A stretch of DNA of 64,000 nt from Companilactobacillus futsaii JCM 17355 (GCF_001435505.1 NZ_AZDO01000137.1:1-64000), one strand, 5' to 3'. Numbered from the stretch's first letter, positions 33,038-41,959 are shown. Program-made: numbers and translations. The notes: a model not told the origin generated them from the sequence alone.

Positions 33038-34207
33038 TTATATTTCAAAGCTTACATACCTTGTTGCGGCTCCGTAACCAAAAATCTGTAAGCGTAGTTT
33101 GTTCGGGTCGATATTAATGAAATACCCTGATAATTCAGAAATTTCATTATATCGTCTATCCCATTTCTTGTTATAGTCAGTTGTTAGTCCGTGTTTCTTT
33201 CCCATAAGGGCCGAACAATTTAATATTATATGATTAATTTCAGAAACTTTGTAGTTTTTTTCATAATGCATATGACCACAAATATATGTTGTTACCTTAG
33301 AAATGCCGGTAGCAGAGAAATCATAGCGAATATTTACTCCAAAATCTCCTGTTAATTCATTTTTTAATTGTCCAGTTTCCTTGTTATTGAAAGCGACTAA
33401 TAACTTTTGAACTAGGTCACCGTTAAAATTCAAAGCACTGCGTCCAGAAGGACTAATGATATTAGCATGTCCCATTACAACTACGTGTTTATCGACAGTT
33501 CTTTGCAAAACAGTGGTCAAATCCTCTAATTGTTGCTCTCTGACCCCTCGAACTTTCTTAAAGTCATATTTCTTAGAACCATTACTAAGAATATAAGGAA
33601 TATCACTGGTGTCGATGAAGACGATTCGTACATCGCCCTTATCGAACCAACCCACTCTAGAAACGGGATTCAAACGTAGAATCTCAGATTGTTCAAAATC
33701 GTACTTTGTTACTAGTGAATCATAATCATCTCGGTGAAATGATGCTGACTTGAAAAAGCGATGTTCATCATACTTGTCATTTTCATCATGGTTACCCTCA
33801 ACGATAAAAAATGGTGGCTTGCTAGCTTGATAATTTTCAACCGCAAACTTCAACAGTCCACGACTGATCTCTGGCTTATCACTACCATCCATCAAATCGC
33901 CCAAATGAACATTGAGATCAATATCAACGTCATTGCTGACTTGATTCGTCTCAATTATATGCCTCATGCCATTGATTCCATAATAAGAAGCACTGACTAC
34001 GGCTTTGGCATGAGTATCAGTTAGAACAGAAATTGTTACTGTTTTATCGTTGATATTTGGCAAGACATTATTTTTATAAACACCTTCAATATAATCAACG
34101 ACAAATGGTCTTGGCTTTAATCTTCTCAAAAAGTTCTCTGTTTGAGTTGAAATAAATTCTGAAGGTCTAGGTGAAAGCACCCCTCTAGCAACATTATTAA
34201 ATTTCAA
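33038..34207 (-). CDS. Calcineurin-like metallophosphoesterase
   Basis: A 389-residue protein with the metallophosphoesterase blocks in order: SVLTDTHAK (DxH variant), VHLGDLMDG (GD), VEGNHDEND (GNHD), VVMGHANI (GH) and ICGHMHYEKN (GHxH). No signal peptide or membrane helix. Start is TTG at 34207, nine bases after AGGAG; no in-frame ATG is near. asnB follows by 14 bases. Substrate unknown; nucleotide, phosphoprotein or cell-wall phosphate are possible. The link with asnB suggests a cell-envelope role, which is inference. Confidence 0.83.
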   Translation of the reverse strand: MKFNNVARGVLSPRPSEFISTQTENFLRRLKPRPFVVDYIEGVYKNNVLPNINDKTVTISVLTDTHAKAVVSASYYGINGMRHIIETNQVSNDVDIDLNVHLGDLMDGSDKPEISRGLLKFAVENYQASKPPFFIVEGNHDENDKYDEHRFFKSASFHRDDYDSLVTKYDFEQSEILRLNPVSRVGWFDKGDVRIVFIDTSDIPYILSNGSKKYDFKKVRGVREQQLEDLTTVLQRTVDKHVVVMGHANIISPSGRSALNFNGDLVQKLLVAFNNKETGQLKNELTGDFGVNIRYDFSATGISKVTTYICGHMHYEKNYKVSEINHIILNCSALMGKKHGLTTDYNKKWDRRYNEISELSGYFINIDPNKLRLQIFGYGAATRYVSFEI

Positions 34208-34246
34208 TTTCTCATTCTCCTAATATCCAATACCTTGGAAAAATAT

Positions 34247-34273
34247 ATTAAAAAAACCATCTTAACGATGGTT
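34247..34273 (-). terminator. Terminator of the GNAT gene
   Basis: AACCATC pairs with GATGGTT around a short loop; seven Ts follow on the minus strand. It lies about 50 bases after the stop at 34324. Confidence 0.82.
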
Positions 34274-34323
34274 AATTATGGTTCAATTATATATCAAATA
34301 TATGAAAAATAATCCTTCGACGC

Positions 34324-34848
34324 TTATTTCAAAAGAATTTGATATGCCAATCTGACACCTTTATCTTCGTCCATCGTAATCGTACCTTTTTCTTCAAAAC
34401 CATTACTAGTAATGATATGTTGCATTACTAAATTGTCAGGATGAGTATCGATTCTCACATCACGATATCCTAAATAATAAGACATCGTCATCAATTGTTG
34501 AATCAACGCGGCACTGAGATGTTCTCCTTGGTGATCCGCTTCAATAGCGATTCGATGAATGATTGAATAAGTCACATCGGAGTCTTCATCCCATGCACCA
34601 GAATTCATATCTTGGTAATTTTTGTCATACCCTTGTTGTAAGGCTGCCACACCCACGACACGGCCATTTAGTAATAGAACAAAACTGATTCCTTCTTGAA
34701 TGTCTTGTTCAAGGATTTCTTTATTTGGATAACCTTGTTGCCATTGATCAACGCCTCGATCTTTTAAGGTCTTCTTAGCACTGTCAATGATATCAATGAT
34801 TCTTGGTAAATCATCAAGTTTAGCTTGGCGCAAAAAAACGTTACTCAT
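34324..34848 (-). CDS. GNAT family N-acetyltransferase
   Basis: A 174-residue GNAT fold: VFLRQAKLDDLPRIIDIIDSAKKTL at the N-terminus, GVAALQQGYD strand, and IIHRIAIEADHQGEHLSAALIQQLMTMSYYLG, in which the acetyl-CoA pyrophosphate loop (normally Q/RxxGxG/A) appears as QGEHLSA, then IRIDTHPDNLVMQHIITSNGFEEKG-type C-terminus. AGGAGGC precedes the ATG. Substrate cannot be inferred. Monocistronic. Confidence 0.83.
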   Translation of the reverse strand: MSNVFLRQAKLDDLPRIIDIIDSAKKTLKDRGVDQWQQGYPNKEILEQDIQEGISFVLLLNGRVVGVAALQQGYDKNYQDMNSGAWDEDSDVTYSIIHRIAIEADHQGEHLSAALIQQLMTMSYYLGYRDVRIDTHPDNLVMQHIITSNGFEEKGTITMDEDKGVRLAYQILLK

Positions 34849-34908
34849 AAAAAGCCTCCTTGTTCATCCGAGTATTAAAACAGAATTTACTATAACATTG
34901 CAATACTT

Positions 34909-35586
34909 TTATGCGTTTTTTCTGTTTTTTTTATAAACTAATCCGCTTATAAAAAATAGAATCATTGCATACAATAACGTTTGCCCAACTATCGGCAAAA
35001 GTTTTGTTATTGAAGAAGTAACTTGCAAAGTCATTATTATTTTTGATAAAGGAGGTAATAGCCACTCCACTGCAGTCAAAATATTCACGACACTGCCGGA
35101 AAATGCTAAATAAATAAAGAGCAATACGCCAATTTGGCCAACTGTGGAATGATCGTACCACTGAGTTTGAAACAAGGTTGCGATTCCGCTGCCCAAAAAT
35201 CCTACACTAAAAAGGCCCAAGATTCCAACAAAGTCTACTAAAACATTATCTCTTAAAAGTAAGCTAAAAATAAAAATCAAAATACTCGAAAACAAATTTG
35301 TTATGACTGCAACTAACAATTGACTCGACCAATCAGCCCAATGACTATTGATCTTTTGCTTCAAGTATTTGTTCTGTCGACTGTCATTGTAGTAAAGATT
35401 CATAGTCGAAAAAAGTGACAGGATAAACATTGCTATTAACAATAAACTAAATTTTTTCAAATTACCAATTTCTAGTAGATGATTTGCTAATAATTCAAAA
35501 GCAATGATTGAAAATAGCATCGTTAAATATAAAAAGTTTTGAAAATATAGCTGTAAATAACTTTTCAATAAAATTCTAATTTTCAA
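34909..35586 (-). CDS. ABC transporter permease-like membrane protein
   Basis: A 225-residue protein with about six hydrophobic helices (FLYLTMLFSIIAFELLANHLL, FSLLLIAMFILSLFSTMNLYY, LLVAVITNLFSSILIFIFSLLL, and three more). It overlaps the ATPase gene by 11 bases, with TTG as start after AAGGGATGAG, so it is its translationally coupled membrane partner. Resembles small ABC-2-like exporter permeases of lactobacilli; substrate unknown. Confidence 0.72.
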   Translation of the reverse strand: MKIRILLKSYLQLYFQNFLYLTMLFSIIAFELLANHLLEIGNLKKFSLLLIAMFILSLFSTMNLYYNDSRQNKYLKQKINSHWADWSSQLLVAVITNLFSSILIFIFSLLLRDNVLVDFVGILGLFSVGFLGSGIATLFQTQWYDHSTVGQIGVLLFIYLAFSGSVVNILTAVEWLLPPLSKIIMTLQVTSSITKLLPIVGQTLLYAMILFFISGLVYKKNRKNA

Positions 35587-36400
35587 TTTTTCTCATCCCT
35601 TCGAATTGATAATTTAATTGCACCATCTTATTTAAAATTATCTGTCTCTTTTTTAGTGGGACCTCTAATTCAATTTGATTATCCTGATTAGAAACCAAAA
35701 AGTCCTCAACGTCAGGAGTGATTGCCATTGAATTAGGACTGACATGGAAAACTAACAAACTAACCGGCTCATTTTTCTGCTCGGCTGCGATATTTTTTAA
35801 ATCGCCATCTAATAAATAAAGTTGGTCAAAATTTGTAGCAATTCTTTTATCAAACTGTGTTGCCGACAAAATAATGCCAGAATTGTTATTCTTTAAGTCT
35901 ATTATCAAATCTAACATTCTTTGAATAGTCTTTTCACTTTGAAATGCGAAGGGTTCATCTAAAACTAAGACATTAGGATGACCAGCCACAGCAGACAAAA
36001 AGTCCACTTGCCTTTTTAATCCGAGTGACAGTTGATTGACTGGTGTATCCAAATATGGACTCAACCCCATGTAAGTGATCATTGCTTGAAGTTGATCTTT
36101 ACGGACAGCCAATTTTTTGGACAAACGTCTCATCTCTTCCAGATATTTACCCGTACTCTGTTCGATCACTTGAGGATTTTCCTGAGGTAAATAACCAATT
36201 CTAACGCCTGGAGTATAATCGATCGTCCCACTATCTGGTGTTTTATTGCTCACAATTGCCTCTAAAAGCTGCGTTTTACCACTACCATTATCGCCGTTAA
36301 TACCAATTATTTCGTTTTGAGATAAAGAAAAAGCTACATGCTTAAATGCAAAGTAGCCCTCAATTTGCAATGACAAGTCATTGACTGATATTAATTTCAT
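35576..36400 (-). CDS. ABC transporter ATP-binding protein
   Basis: A 274-residue ATPase: Walker A GDNGSGKTQLLEAI near residue 36, Q-loop IGYLPQENPQVI, a divergent signature LSLGLKRQVDFLSAV, Walker B NVLVLDEPFAFQ. The signature (LSLGLKR instead of LSGGQ) and the D-loop are unusual, and the switch histidine is replaced (LSATQFDKRI), so hydrolysis may be slow or regulatory. The ATG at 36400 overlaps the previous gene's TAA, so the three genes 36888-34909 form one unit. Confidence 0.78.
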   Translation of the reverse strand: MKLISVNDLSLQIEGYFAFKHVAFSLSQNEIIGINGDNGSGKTQLLEAIVSNKTPDSGTIDYTPGVRIGYLPQENPQVIEQSTGKYLEEMRRLSKKLAVRKDQLQAMITYMGLSPYLDTPVNQLSLGLKRQVDFLSAVAGHPNVLVLDEPFAFQSEKTIQRMLDLIIDLKNNNSGIILSATQFDKRIATNFDQLYLLDGDLKNIAAEQKNEPVSLLVFHVSPNSMAITPDVEDFLVSNQDNQIELEVPLKKRQIILNKMVQLNYQFEGMRKIEN

Positions 36401-36888
36401 TATTGCCATTCCTCAACAGCGTGAGCTGCTAATCCAATTGATAGGATTGCATCTTTAGAAATAGAATTTCTTACATCGGCGACGATAGTATTGTCGTAAA
36501 CAGCACCAATAACGGTAAAAGAATAATTAATCAAGTCGATGTCAGTCTTAACTTGATATTCTTTTTCCGCATATGGATCCTCATGATTGTATGTAAAATT
36601 GATATCGTGTCCTTCAAGCGAACCATCAACGTGATTTACTTGTACACGATCGTGCAATTCACTTAATTTTTGATCAGGATCTTGTAATGTTAAACGATGG
36701 TCAGATTCATTTTGATAGTAGTCATCTTCAGTCATATCAAAATATTCTTTGATAGGCTTTCTCAAAACTTCTAATGAGTCCAAAATATCGTAAACTCTTT
36801 GAGCATCAAATTTTTCTGATTTGTCTTCAATCTTTTTTCTGTTTGTATAAAGCCAGTCGGCCAAATTGCTAATAGTTTCAGAATTCAT
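36400..36888 (-). CDS. Hypothetical acidic protein co-transcribed with an ABC exporter, 162 aa
   Basis: I do not recognise this family. It is soluble and acidic, with an N-terminal helical part (ADWLYTNRKKIEDKSEKFDAQRVYDIL) and a beta-rich C-terminal part that ends in VIGAVYDNTIVADVRNSISKDAILSIGLAAHAVEEW. The stop codon overlaps the start of the ATPase gene. The ATG at 36888 follows GGAGGATAATTT. Role likely tied to the exporter or simply co-expressed. Confidence 0.65.
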   Translation of the reverse strand: MNSETISNLADWLYTNRKKIEDKSEKFDAQRVYDILDSLEVLRKPIKEYFDMTEDDYYQNESDHRLTLQDPDQKLSELHDRVQVNHVDGSLEGHDINFTYNHEDPYAEKEYQVKTDIDLINYSFTVIGAVYDNTIVADVRNSISKDAILSIGLAAHAVEEWQ

Positions 36889-36925
36889 AAATTATCCTCC
36901 GTCTTCAATACCATTATACTAATTT

Positions 36926-37471
36926 TTATTTAAAATCACAGGAATCTAAATGGTCATTAATAACTCCCACTGCTTGCAAAAAAGAGTAAATAATTGTAGG
37001 TCCAACGAATCGAAAACCACGTTTTTTCAAATCTTTGCTAATCCTTTGTGATAAATCAGTCTGTGCCGGCATTTCATCCATATCACTATAATGATTAATT
37101 ATCGGTTCATTATCAACAAAATTCCAAATATAATCCGAAAATTTTTCTCCATTTTGATGCATTTTTTCGATAATTTGAGCATTGTTGATGGAAGAATCGA
37201 CTTTGAGACGATTGCGAATAATCCCTTTATCTTGCAGTAGAGACGCTTTTTTAGTGTTTGTGTAGTGAGCTACTTTATCGATATCAAAGTCATCATAGGC
37301 TAGACGATACGTCGCTCTTCGTTTAATAATCGTCGACCAAGATAATCCTGCTTGTGCAGATTCTAATGTTAACATCTCAAAAAAGTAAGTTTCATCGTGA
37401 TTAGGTTTGCCCCACTCAGTGTCGTGATATTGTTGCATTTCCTTCGAACTATTGGCCCAATTACATCGCAT
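36926..37471 (-). CDS. tag: DNA-3-methyladenine glycosylase I
   Basis: A 181-residue base-excision repair enzyme that removes 3-methyladenine. It starts MRCNWA, with YHDTEWGKPNHDE following, and ends GVINDHLDSCDF: the Cys-His...His-Cys set binds the structural zinc of Tag. FEMLTLESAQAGLSWSTIIKRR and FRFVGPTIIYSFLQAVG are signature blocks. The family is normally 180-190 residues, so this is complete. Monocistronic, cytosolic. Confidence 0.94.
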   Translation of the reverse strand: MRCNWANSSKEMQQYHDTEWGKPNHDETYFFEMLTLESAQAGLSWSTIIKRRATYRLAYDDFDIDKVAHYTNTKKASLLQDKGIIRNRLKVDSSINNAQIIEKMHQNGEKFSDYIWNFVDNEPIINHYSDMDEMPAQTDLSQRISKDLKKRGFRFVGPTIIYSFLQAVGVINDHLDSCDFK

Positions 37472-37484
37472 AGTTTTTCTCCAT

Positions 37485-37511
37485 GAAAAAAGCCGGCTAT
37501 TTGCCAGCTCA
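37485..37511 (-). terminator. Terminator of the second usp gene
   Basis: On the minus strand AGCTGGC pairs with GCCGGCT (one wobble pair) around AAATA, followed by TTTTTT. It is 12 bases after the stop at 37524. Confidence 0.82.
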
Positions 37512-37523
37512 TTTGTTTATTAG

Positions 37524-37994
37524 TTAAATTTTATCGTTATTAGTATCAGTTCTAACAATGATAACGTCTGTTCTAGCATTTCTTGTAACGTATTCAGAAA
37601 CTGAACCGACCAATAATCTAGTTACAGCATTCATACCAGTTGAACCGATCATGATCAAATCATTTTCGTATTCTTCGATAAATTCTTGAGAAATAACTGT
37701 CTTTGGCTCTCCGAAACGAACGTGAATAGCAATATCATCTTCATTAAAGCCATTCTTAACAGCACCATCTTTTAGTTCGTTAAGATACTTTTGGGCATCT
37801 TCGGATAGTTGGTAAATCACATCTCCGTTAAGCATTCCACCATGTAATCCGATGAATTGTTTAGTGTCCAGAACAGTCAACACATCTAGATGTCCACCGT
37901 TCATTTGTGCAACTTTTACGGCCTTCTTAAAAGCCATTTCAGCTTCTTTTGATCCATCTACCGGAACCAAAATCTTCTTATAATCTTGTTCCAT
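37524..37994 (-). CDS. Universal stress protein (UspA family)
   Basis: A 156-residue Usp: YKKILVPVDGSKEAEMAFKKAVKVAQ and LIMIGSTGMNAVTRLLVGSVSEYVTRNARTDVIIVR. The ATP-binding GSTGxxxxxxxxVGSVS motif is complete, unlike that of the Usp at 27358. GGAGGATTGAATT precedes the ATG. Monocistronic. General stress role by family. Confidence 0.9.
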   Translation of the reverse strand: MEQDYKKILVPVDGSKEAEMAFKKAVKVAQMNGGHLDVLTVLDTKQFIGLHGGMLNGDVIYQLSEDAQKYLNELKDGAVKNGFNEDDIAIHVRFGEPKTVISQEFIEEYENDLIMIGSTGMNAVTRLLVGSVSEYVTRNARTDVIIVRTDTNNDKI

Positions 37995-38073
37995 AATTCA
38001 ATCCTCCAATGCGCTTAATAGATTCCTTTGTTTTAAGATTAATGCATTCAATTATATTATTCAATAAATTGTG

Positions 38074-39186
38074 TCATTTTAATGCCAAAAGAGTTCTTGT
38101 TAATTGATTTGCGACCGATTCATAATTCTCAAAGATAGTAATCTCATCATCGTACTCCGTCATCTGTGTGGAAAAGATGCCTGTAAACATTTGCTCGTAA
38201 TTTTGAAAATTATCAACAAAATTATTACACAAAACAAAAGTCGGAATTTTCTCATCGCCAGCCGTACGACTCAAATGGTACAAGATATCATCATGCATCG
38301 ATTCACCCGATATTTTATCCGTCGCAGTAATTAAAATATCAGCCGTTCGAATGATTGAATCCATCCCTGTAACTTTACTGACCCACTCAAATGATGATCG
38401 CAAAATTCGTGCATTAATCATTGCAAACGCCCCTGCCAATGTCTTGATTGAATCCGAATGTGGCATTGGGTGTACATCTAAATTATACTTCTGATTCATT
38501 TTTTCGCTAATATAAACTAAATTATCTTCCAAAAATCCTTCTTGAGCTTCATTGAGATACTCCACTTCATCACACAATTTGTAAGAACTAGAATAATTCA
38601 ATAAAACGGTAATTTTAGTCCGACTGCCCAATAATTCAAAGACATCCTCTAAATCGATTCTATCAGCACTTATCAGTGGGTTTTCACCTTCTGGAACTAA
38701 TTGACCATCATCATCGTAAATCTTTGCTCCTAAGGCTTGTAAAGCTCCTAAACCACCATCAGCCACTGCCGTCTTACCTAGACAAATCACAATATTTCTC
38801 AATCCACTCGTGACTGCATCGACCACTAATTCACCCATACCATAACTCGTAGCGTGGAACAACTGATTTCGACTTTTATTCTTTGCTAAATCTACGCCTA
38901 CGACTTGTTCGGAATCAATAATTGCGGTATTTTGACTATCAATGCTAGTAACCAAATATTGGCCCGTCTTCTCTTCCCAAAAAGCATCAAAAAGAGACAG
39001 CTTGACCCACTTGCCACCAATAGTATGTTCAACTAAAGCTGGCATGCCATATTTACTGTCAGTTACTGGCATGGTCACAATTTCAGCACTTGGCAAAGCG
39101 CGAGAAATACCACTATAAATGGCTTGACCAATTTTTTTCGAGCTAATATGATTGCCGTATTTTCCAGGCGCAATAATGAACTTCAT
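38074..39186 (-). CDS. Divergent glycerate kinase family protein
   Basis: 370 residues with the GlxK fold pattern: MKFIIAPGKYGNHISSKKIGQAI at the start (family: KIVIAPDSFKGSLSA), PVTDSKYGMPALVE, a switch-like ATSYGMGELVVDAV, and ICLGKTAVADGGLGALQALG. In true glycerate kinases the latter reads GxGGSATNDGG; here K, T and A replace the conserved G, S and N. Activity on glycerate is therefore doubtful. AAGGAAGAGTTATCCTC precedes the ATG. Divergent from the tyrosine phosphatase gene at 39251. Confidence 0.72.
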   Translation of the reverse strand: MKFIIAPGKYGNHISSKKIGQAIYSGISRALPSAEIVTMPVTDSKYGMPALVEHTIGGKWVKLSLFDAFWEEKTGQYLVTSIDSQNTAIIDSEQVVGVDLAKNKSRNQLFHATSYGMGELVVDAVTSGLRNIVICLGKTAVADGGLGALQALGAKIYDDDGQLVPEGENPLISADRIDLEDVFELLGSRTKITVLLNYSSSYKLCDEVEYLNEAQEGFLEDNLVYISEKMNQKYNLDVHPMPHSDSIKTLAGAFAMINARILRSSFEWVSKVTGMDSIIRTADILITATDKISGESMHDDILYHLSRTAGDEKIPTFVLCNNFVDNFQNYEQMFTGIFSTQMTEYDDEITIFENYESVANQLTRTLLALK

Positions 39187-39250
39187 AATGAGGATAACTC
39201 TTCCTTTTTGTTATATATAGTACGTAGAAAAATATTGAGAGGTAATTAAG

Positions 39251-40054
39251 ATGGCTAACGATAATGAACGTGTTTTAAACCTTGAAAAAGGCGTTAATTT
39301 CCGTGAACTTGGCGGCTACAAAACTAGTGATGGTAAAACTGTAAAATATCACAAAATATTAAGATCTGCCGGTTTGGCCGATTTGACTGACAATGATTTG
39401 AAATTTCTCAAGGATTACGGCTTAAAGATCGATGTCGACTTCCGTTCTAAGCAAGAAGTTGATAAAAAGCCTGACAAGCGTCCTAGTGGCGTTCGTTACG
39501 TTTGGGCTCCAGTATTCCAAGAGGATGAAACAAAATCATCTGAGGTCCAAAGTGAAGGCTACATCCCTGAAATCGACGGTGATCCAACTGATGGCTATGC
39601 CCACATGATTGCTGTTTACCGTGATATTATCACAGGAGATTCCGCAAAAGCAGCTTATCGTAAATTCTTTAACCAATTATTACTAAATACTGGTAAAGAT
39701 GAATCATTGATCTTCCATTGCAGTGCCGGTAAAGATAGAACTGGTATGGGAGCCGTTTTCTTCTTGCAAGCTTTGGGAGTACCATTTGAAACTATTAAAG
39801 AAGATTATTTATTAACTAACAAGGCCAACAAAGAATACGTTACAAACTTACTTTCTATGTTAAAGGAAAAAGGTTACACCGATCCTGACGTACTCAGTTC
39901 AGTTCACGACTTAATGACCGTTCATACTAATTATTTAGCCACAGCTATGAGAACTATCGACAAGGAATACGGTAACATAGATAAGTATATCAAAAACGAA
40001 ATAGGGGTAACTGAGTCAGAAATCAATAGTTTGAAGAAGATTTATCTCGAATAA
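39251..40054 (+). CDS. Tyrosine/serine protein phosphatase family protein
   Basis: A 267-residue DSP-like phosphatase (Y_phosphatase3 type). NFRELGGYKTSDGKTVKYHKILRSAGL is the family N-terminus, and LIFHCSAGKDRTGMGAVFFLQALG carries the CX5R catalytic loop (Cys and Arg both present). DFRSKQEVDKKPD supplies the general-acid region. The enzyme is cytosolic, with no signal peptide. In lactic acid bacteria and Listeria relatives, such enzymes act on phosphotyrosine or phosphoinositides; native substrate unknown. GAGAGGTAATTAAG precedes the ATG. Confidence 0.88.
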   Translation: MANDNERVLNLEKGVNFRELGGYKTSDGKTVKYHKILRSAGLADLTDNDLKFLKDYGLKIDVDFRSKQEVDKKPDKRPSGVRYVWAPVFQEDETKSSEVQSEGYIPEIDGDPTDGYAHMIAVYRDIITGDSAKAAYRKFFNQLLLNTGKDESLIFHCSAGKDRTGMGAVFFLQALGVPFETIKEDYLLTNKANKEYVTNLLSMLKEKGYTDPDVLSSVHDLMTVHTNYLATAMRTIDKEYGNIDKYIKNEIGVTESEINSLKKIYLE

Positions 40055-40123
40055 ATTTATTCTTCCAATTTTTGAAACATTGGCATCATACTTTCTTCAC
40101 ATTTACTCGTTATGATGTACTTG

Positions 40124-40247
40124 TAAGTTAAAGGAAATCAAAAAGCTTTAACTTATCCCCCCTATAAATAATCTTCATATATATAAATTAATGATTCTCA
40201 CTAAAACATAACAGAACAATCCATCCTTCCCCCCTGATAAATGGATT
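40124..40247. other. Two hairpins with C6/G6 tracts between convergent genes
   Basis: TAAGTTAAAG (40124-40133) pairs perfectly with CTTTAACTTA (40146-40155), followed by CCCCCC. AATCCAT (40218-40224) pairs with ATGGATT (40241-40247) and has CCCCCC in its loop. On the minus strand both expose GGGGGG, as in the stem-loop at 4986-5022. No gene seen; a 7-codon frame after the second tract is not called. Confidence 0.4.
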
Positions 40248-40253
40248 AGAATT

Positions 40254-40296
40254 AAAAAGCTAGTTACTGATCTCTACTTCAGTGACTAGCTTTTTT
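40254..40296. terminator. Bidirectional terminator between the phosphatase gene and the ABC ATPase gene
   Basis: AAAAAGCTAGTTACTGA pairs with TCAGTGACTAGCTTTTTT, nearly perfect over 17 bases, with T-runs on both strands. Confidence 0.9.
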
Positions 40297-40297
40297 G

Positions 40298-41056
40298 TTA
40301 TGCAAAGGCTGCTAATAGTTGCTCTTTTTCTAAAGATTGCTTAGCTTCACCTTTAACATCTAATTTGATTTGACCATCTTGAACCATGATTAAACGGTTG
40401 CCATATTTTAAAGCATCAGACATCTTGTGTGTAATCATCATCGTCGTTAAATGTTTTCTCTGTACCATTTCATCAGTAATTTTCATGACTTCCTGACTAG
40501 TTTTAGGATCAAGTGCAGCAGTATGTTCGTCTAACAACAACAATTTTGGTTGACTTAAAGTTGCCATCAACAATGATAAAGCCTGTCTTTGACCACCAGA
40601 AAGATATTTTACTTGGGTATTCAAGAAGTTTTCTAAGCCCATATTTAAAGTTTTTAAGAGTTCTTGATATTTTTTAACATCATCCTTCTTTTGGTACCAA
40701 TGTAAATTAGCTGTATTCGTATGACTTTGGGCCAAGACTAAATTTTGCAAAACGGTTAAATCTCCAGCAGTTCCCATTTTAGGATCTTGGAAGACTCGTG
40801 ACATCCAACGAGACCTATAGGCAACTGATTTTTTGGAAACATTGTGATCAGCCAAGTCAATCTCTCCACTGTCAGCTGACAAAGTCCCGGCAATCGTATT
40901 TAACAATGTTGATTTACCTGCTCCATTATTGCCAATTACGGCAATGAAGTCGCCTTCGTTTACTTGTAAATTAATATTTTTTAGTACGTGACGCTCATTT
41001 TCAGTCCCGGGAAAGAATACCTTTTGTAGGTGCTGTACTTGTAGAACTTTCATCAT
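40298..41056 (-). CDS. ABC importer ATP-binding protein, aromatic amino acid (TrpXYZ-type) system
   Basis: A 252-residue ATPase: Walker A GNNGAGKSTLLNTIAG, Q-loop RVFQDPKMGTAGDLTV, signature LSGGQRQALSLLMATL, Walker B LLLLDEHTAALDPKTS, switch MITHKMSDALKYG. The FQDPKMGTAGDLT and DEHTAALDP wording is characteristic of the TrpZ/YtrB-like ATPases that pair with TrpX/TrpY. The start after GGAGGCAAAAG overlaps the permease gene by 56 bases. Last gene of the attenuator-controlled operon. Confidence 0.88.
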   Translation of the reverse strand: MMKVLQVQHLQKVFFPGTENERHVLKNINLQVNEGDFIAVIGNNGAGKSTLLNTIAGTLSADSGEIDLADHNVSKKSVAYRSRWMSRVFQDPKMGTAGDLTVLQNLVLAQSHTNTANLHWYQKKDDVKKYQELLKTLNMGLENFLNTQVKYLSGGQRQALSLLMATLSQPKLLLLDEHTAALDPKTSQEVMKITDEMVQRKHLTTMMITHKMSDALKYGNRLIMVQDGQIKLDVKGEAKQSLEKEQLLAAFA

Positions 41057-41948
41057 CTTTTGCCTCCATTTGTTGTAAATATTTTTTCAATTGACGCTTG
41101 GTTTGAATCCTATTTTGGATAATTGGTACACAGATAACGACTACTAAAATAACGGCTGATAAAATCTTCAAATCATCGGCTGGGAAACCTAAGCTCATCG
41201 CTACTGTTAGCAATAACCGATAAACAATTGCCCCAACGACCATCGCTACCAATCTAGTTAAAATATTGTGACCTCGTAAAAAGATTTCTCCAACTAAAAC
41301 TGAAGCTAAACCGATAACGATCGTACCAATTCCCATTCCGATATCAGCGTATCCATTACTTTGAGCAATCAAGGCTCCAGATAGGGCAATCAAACCGTTA
41401 GAGATCATGTAGCCAAAAATTATCATCCCATCAGTATTTATTCCATTAGCACTCGACATTTCTTTGTTGTTACCAGTTGCCATCAATGACAATCCTAGTC
41501 TAGTTTTGAACATCAAATACAATAAACCTACGACTAGACCAGTAACAATCAAGCCTAAAATTATCGTTTGAATATCCAAATTCCAACTTGGCAAATATTC
41601 CGTCAAAACTTTCTCATTTAGCAAAGGAACATTTGACTTTCCCATAATGTGCATGTTGATTGAATACAAACCCGTCATTGTCAAAATTCCTGCTAATAGT
41701 GAAGGAATACGCAATTTAGTGTCTAGTAATCCTGTAATCAATCCTGCTATACAACCAGCCAGAAATCCTACTAACGATGCTGTGATAGCCGTTTGGCCTT
41801 TTATCATTAAACTGACCGCTACCGCAGCCCCGAAGGGAAAACTGCCTTCAGTCGTCAAATCAGGAATATCTAAAATTCTAAATGTAATGAAAACACCTAT
41901 TGCTAAGGGTGCCCACAATAATCCTTGTCCAAGACTTGAAATAATCAT
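41001..41948 (-). CDS. ABC importer permease, TrpY-type
   Basis: A 315-residue branched-chain-transporter-like permease with about eight helices: GLLWAPLAIGVFITFRILDIPDLTTEGSFPFGAAVAV, a sequence typical of this group, and LVGEIFLRGHNILTRLVAMVVGAIVYRL. It lies 11 bases after the binding-protein gene, and its C-terminus is overlapped by the ATPase gene. It forms the membrane channel of the importer. Confidence 0.87.
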   Translation of the reverse strand: MIISSLGQGLLWAPLAIGVFITFRILDIPDLTTEGSFPFGAAVAVSLMIKGQTAITASLVGFLAGCIAGLITGLLDTKLRIPSLLAGILTMTGLYSINMHIMGKSNVPLLNEKVLTEYLPSWNLDIQTIILGLIVTGLVVGLLYLMFKTRLGLSLMATGNNKEMSSANGINTDGMIIFGYMISNGLIALSGALIAQSNGYADIGMGIGTIVIGLASVLVGEIFLRGHNILTRLVAMVVGAIVYRLLLTVAMSLGFPADDLKILSAVILVVVICVPIIQNRIQTKRQLKKYLQQMEAKDDESSTSTAPTKGILSRD

Positions 41949-41959
41949 AAGTTTACCTC

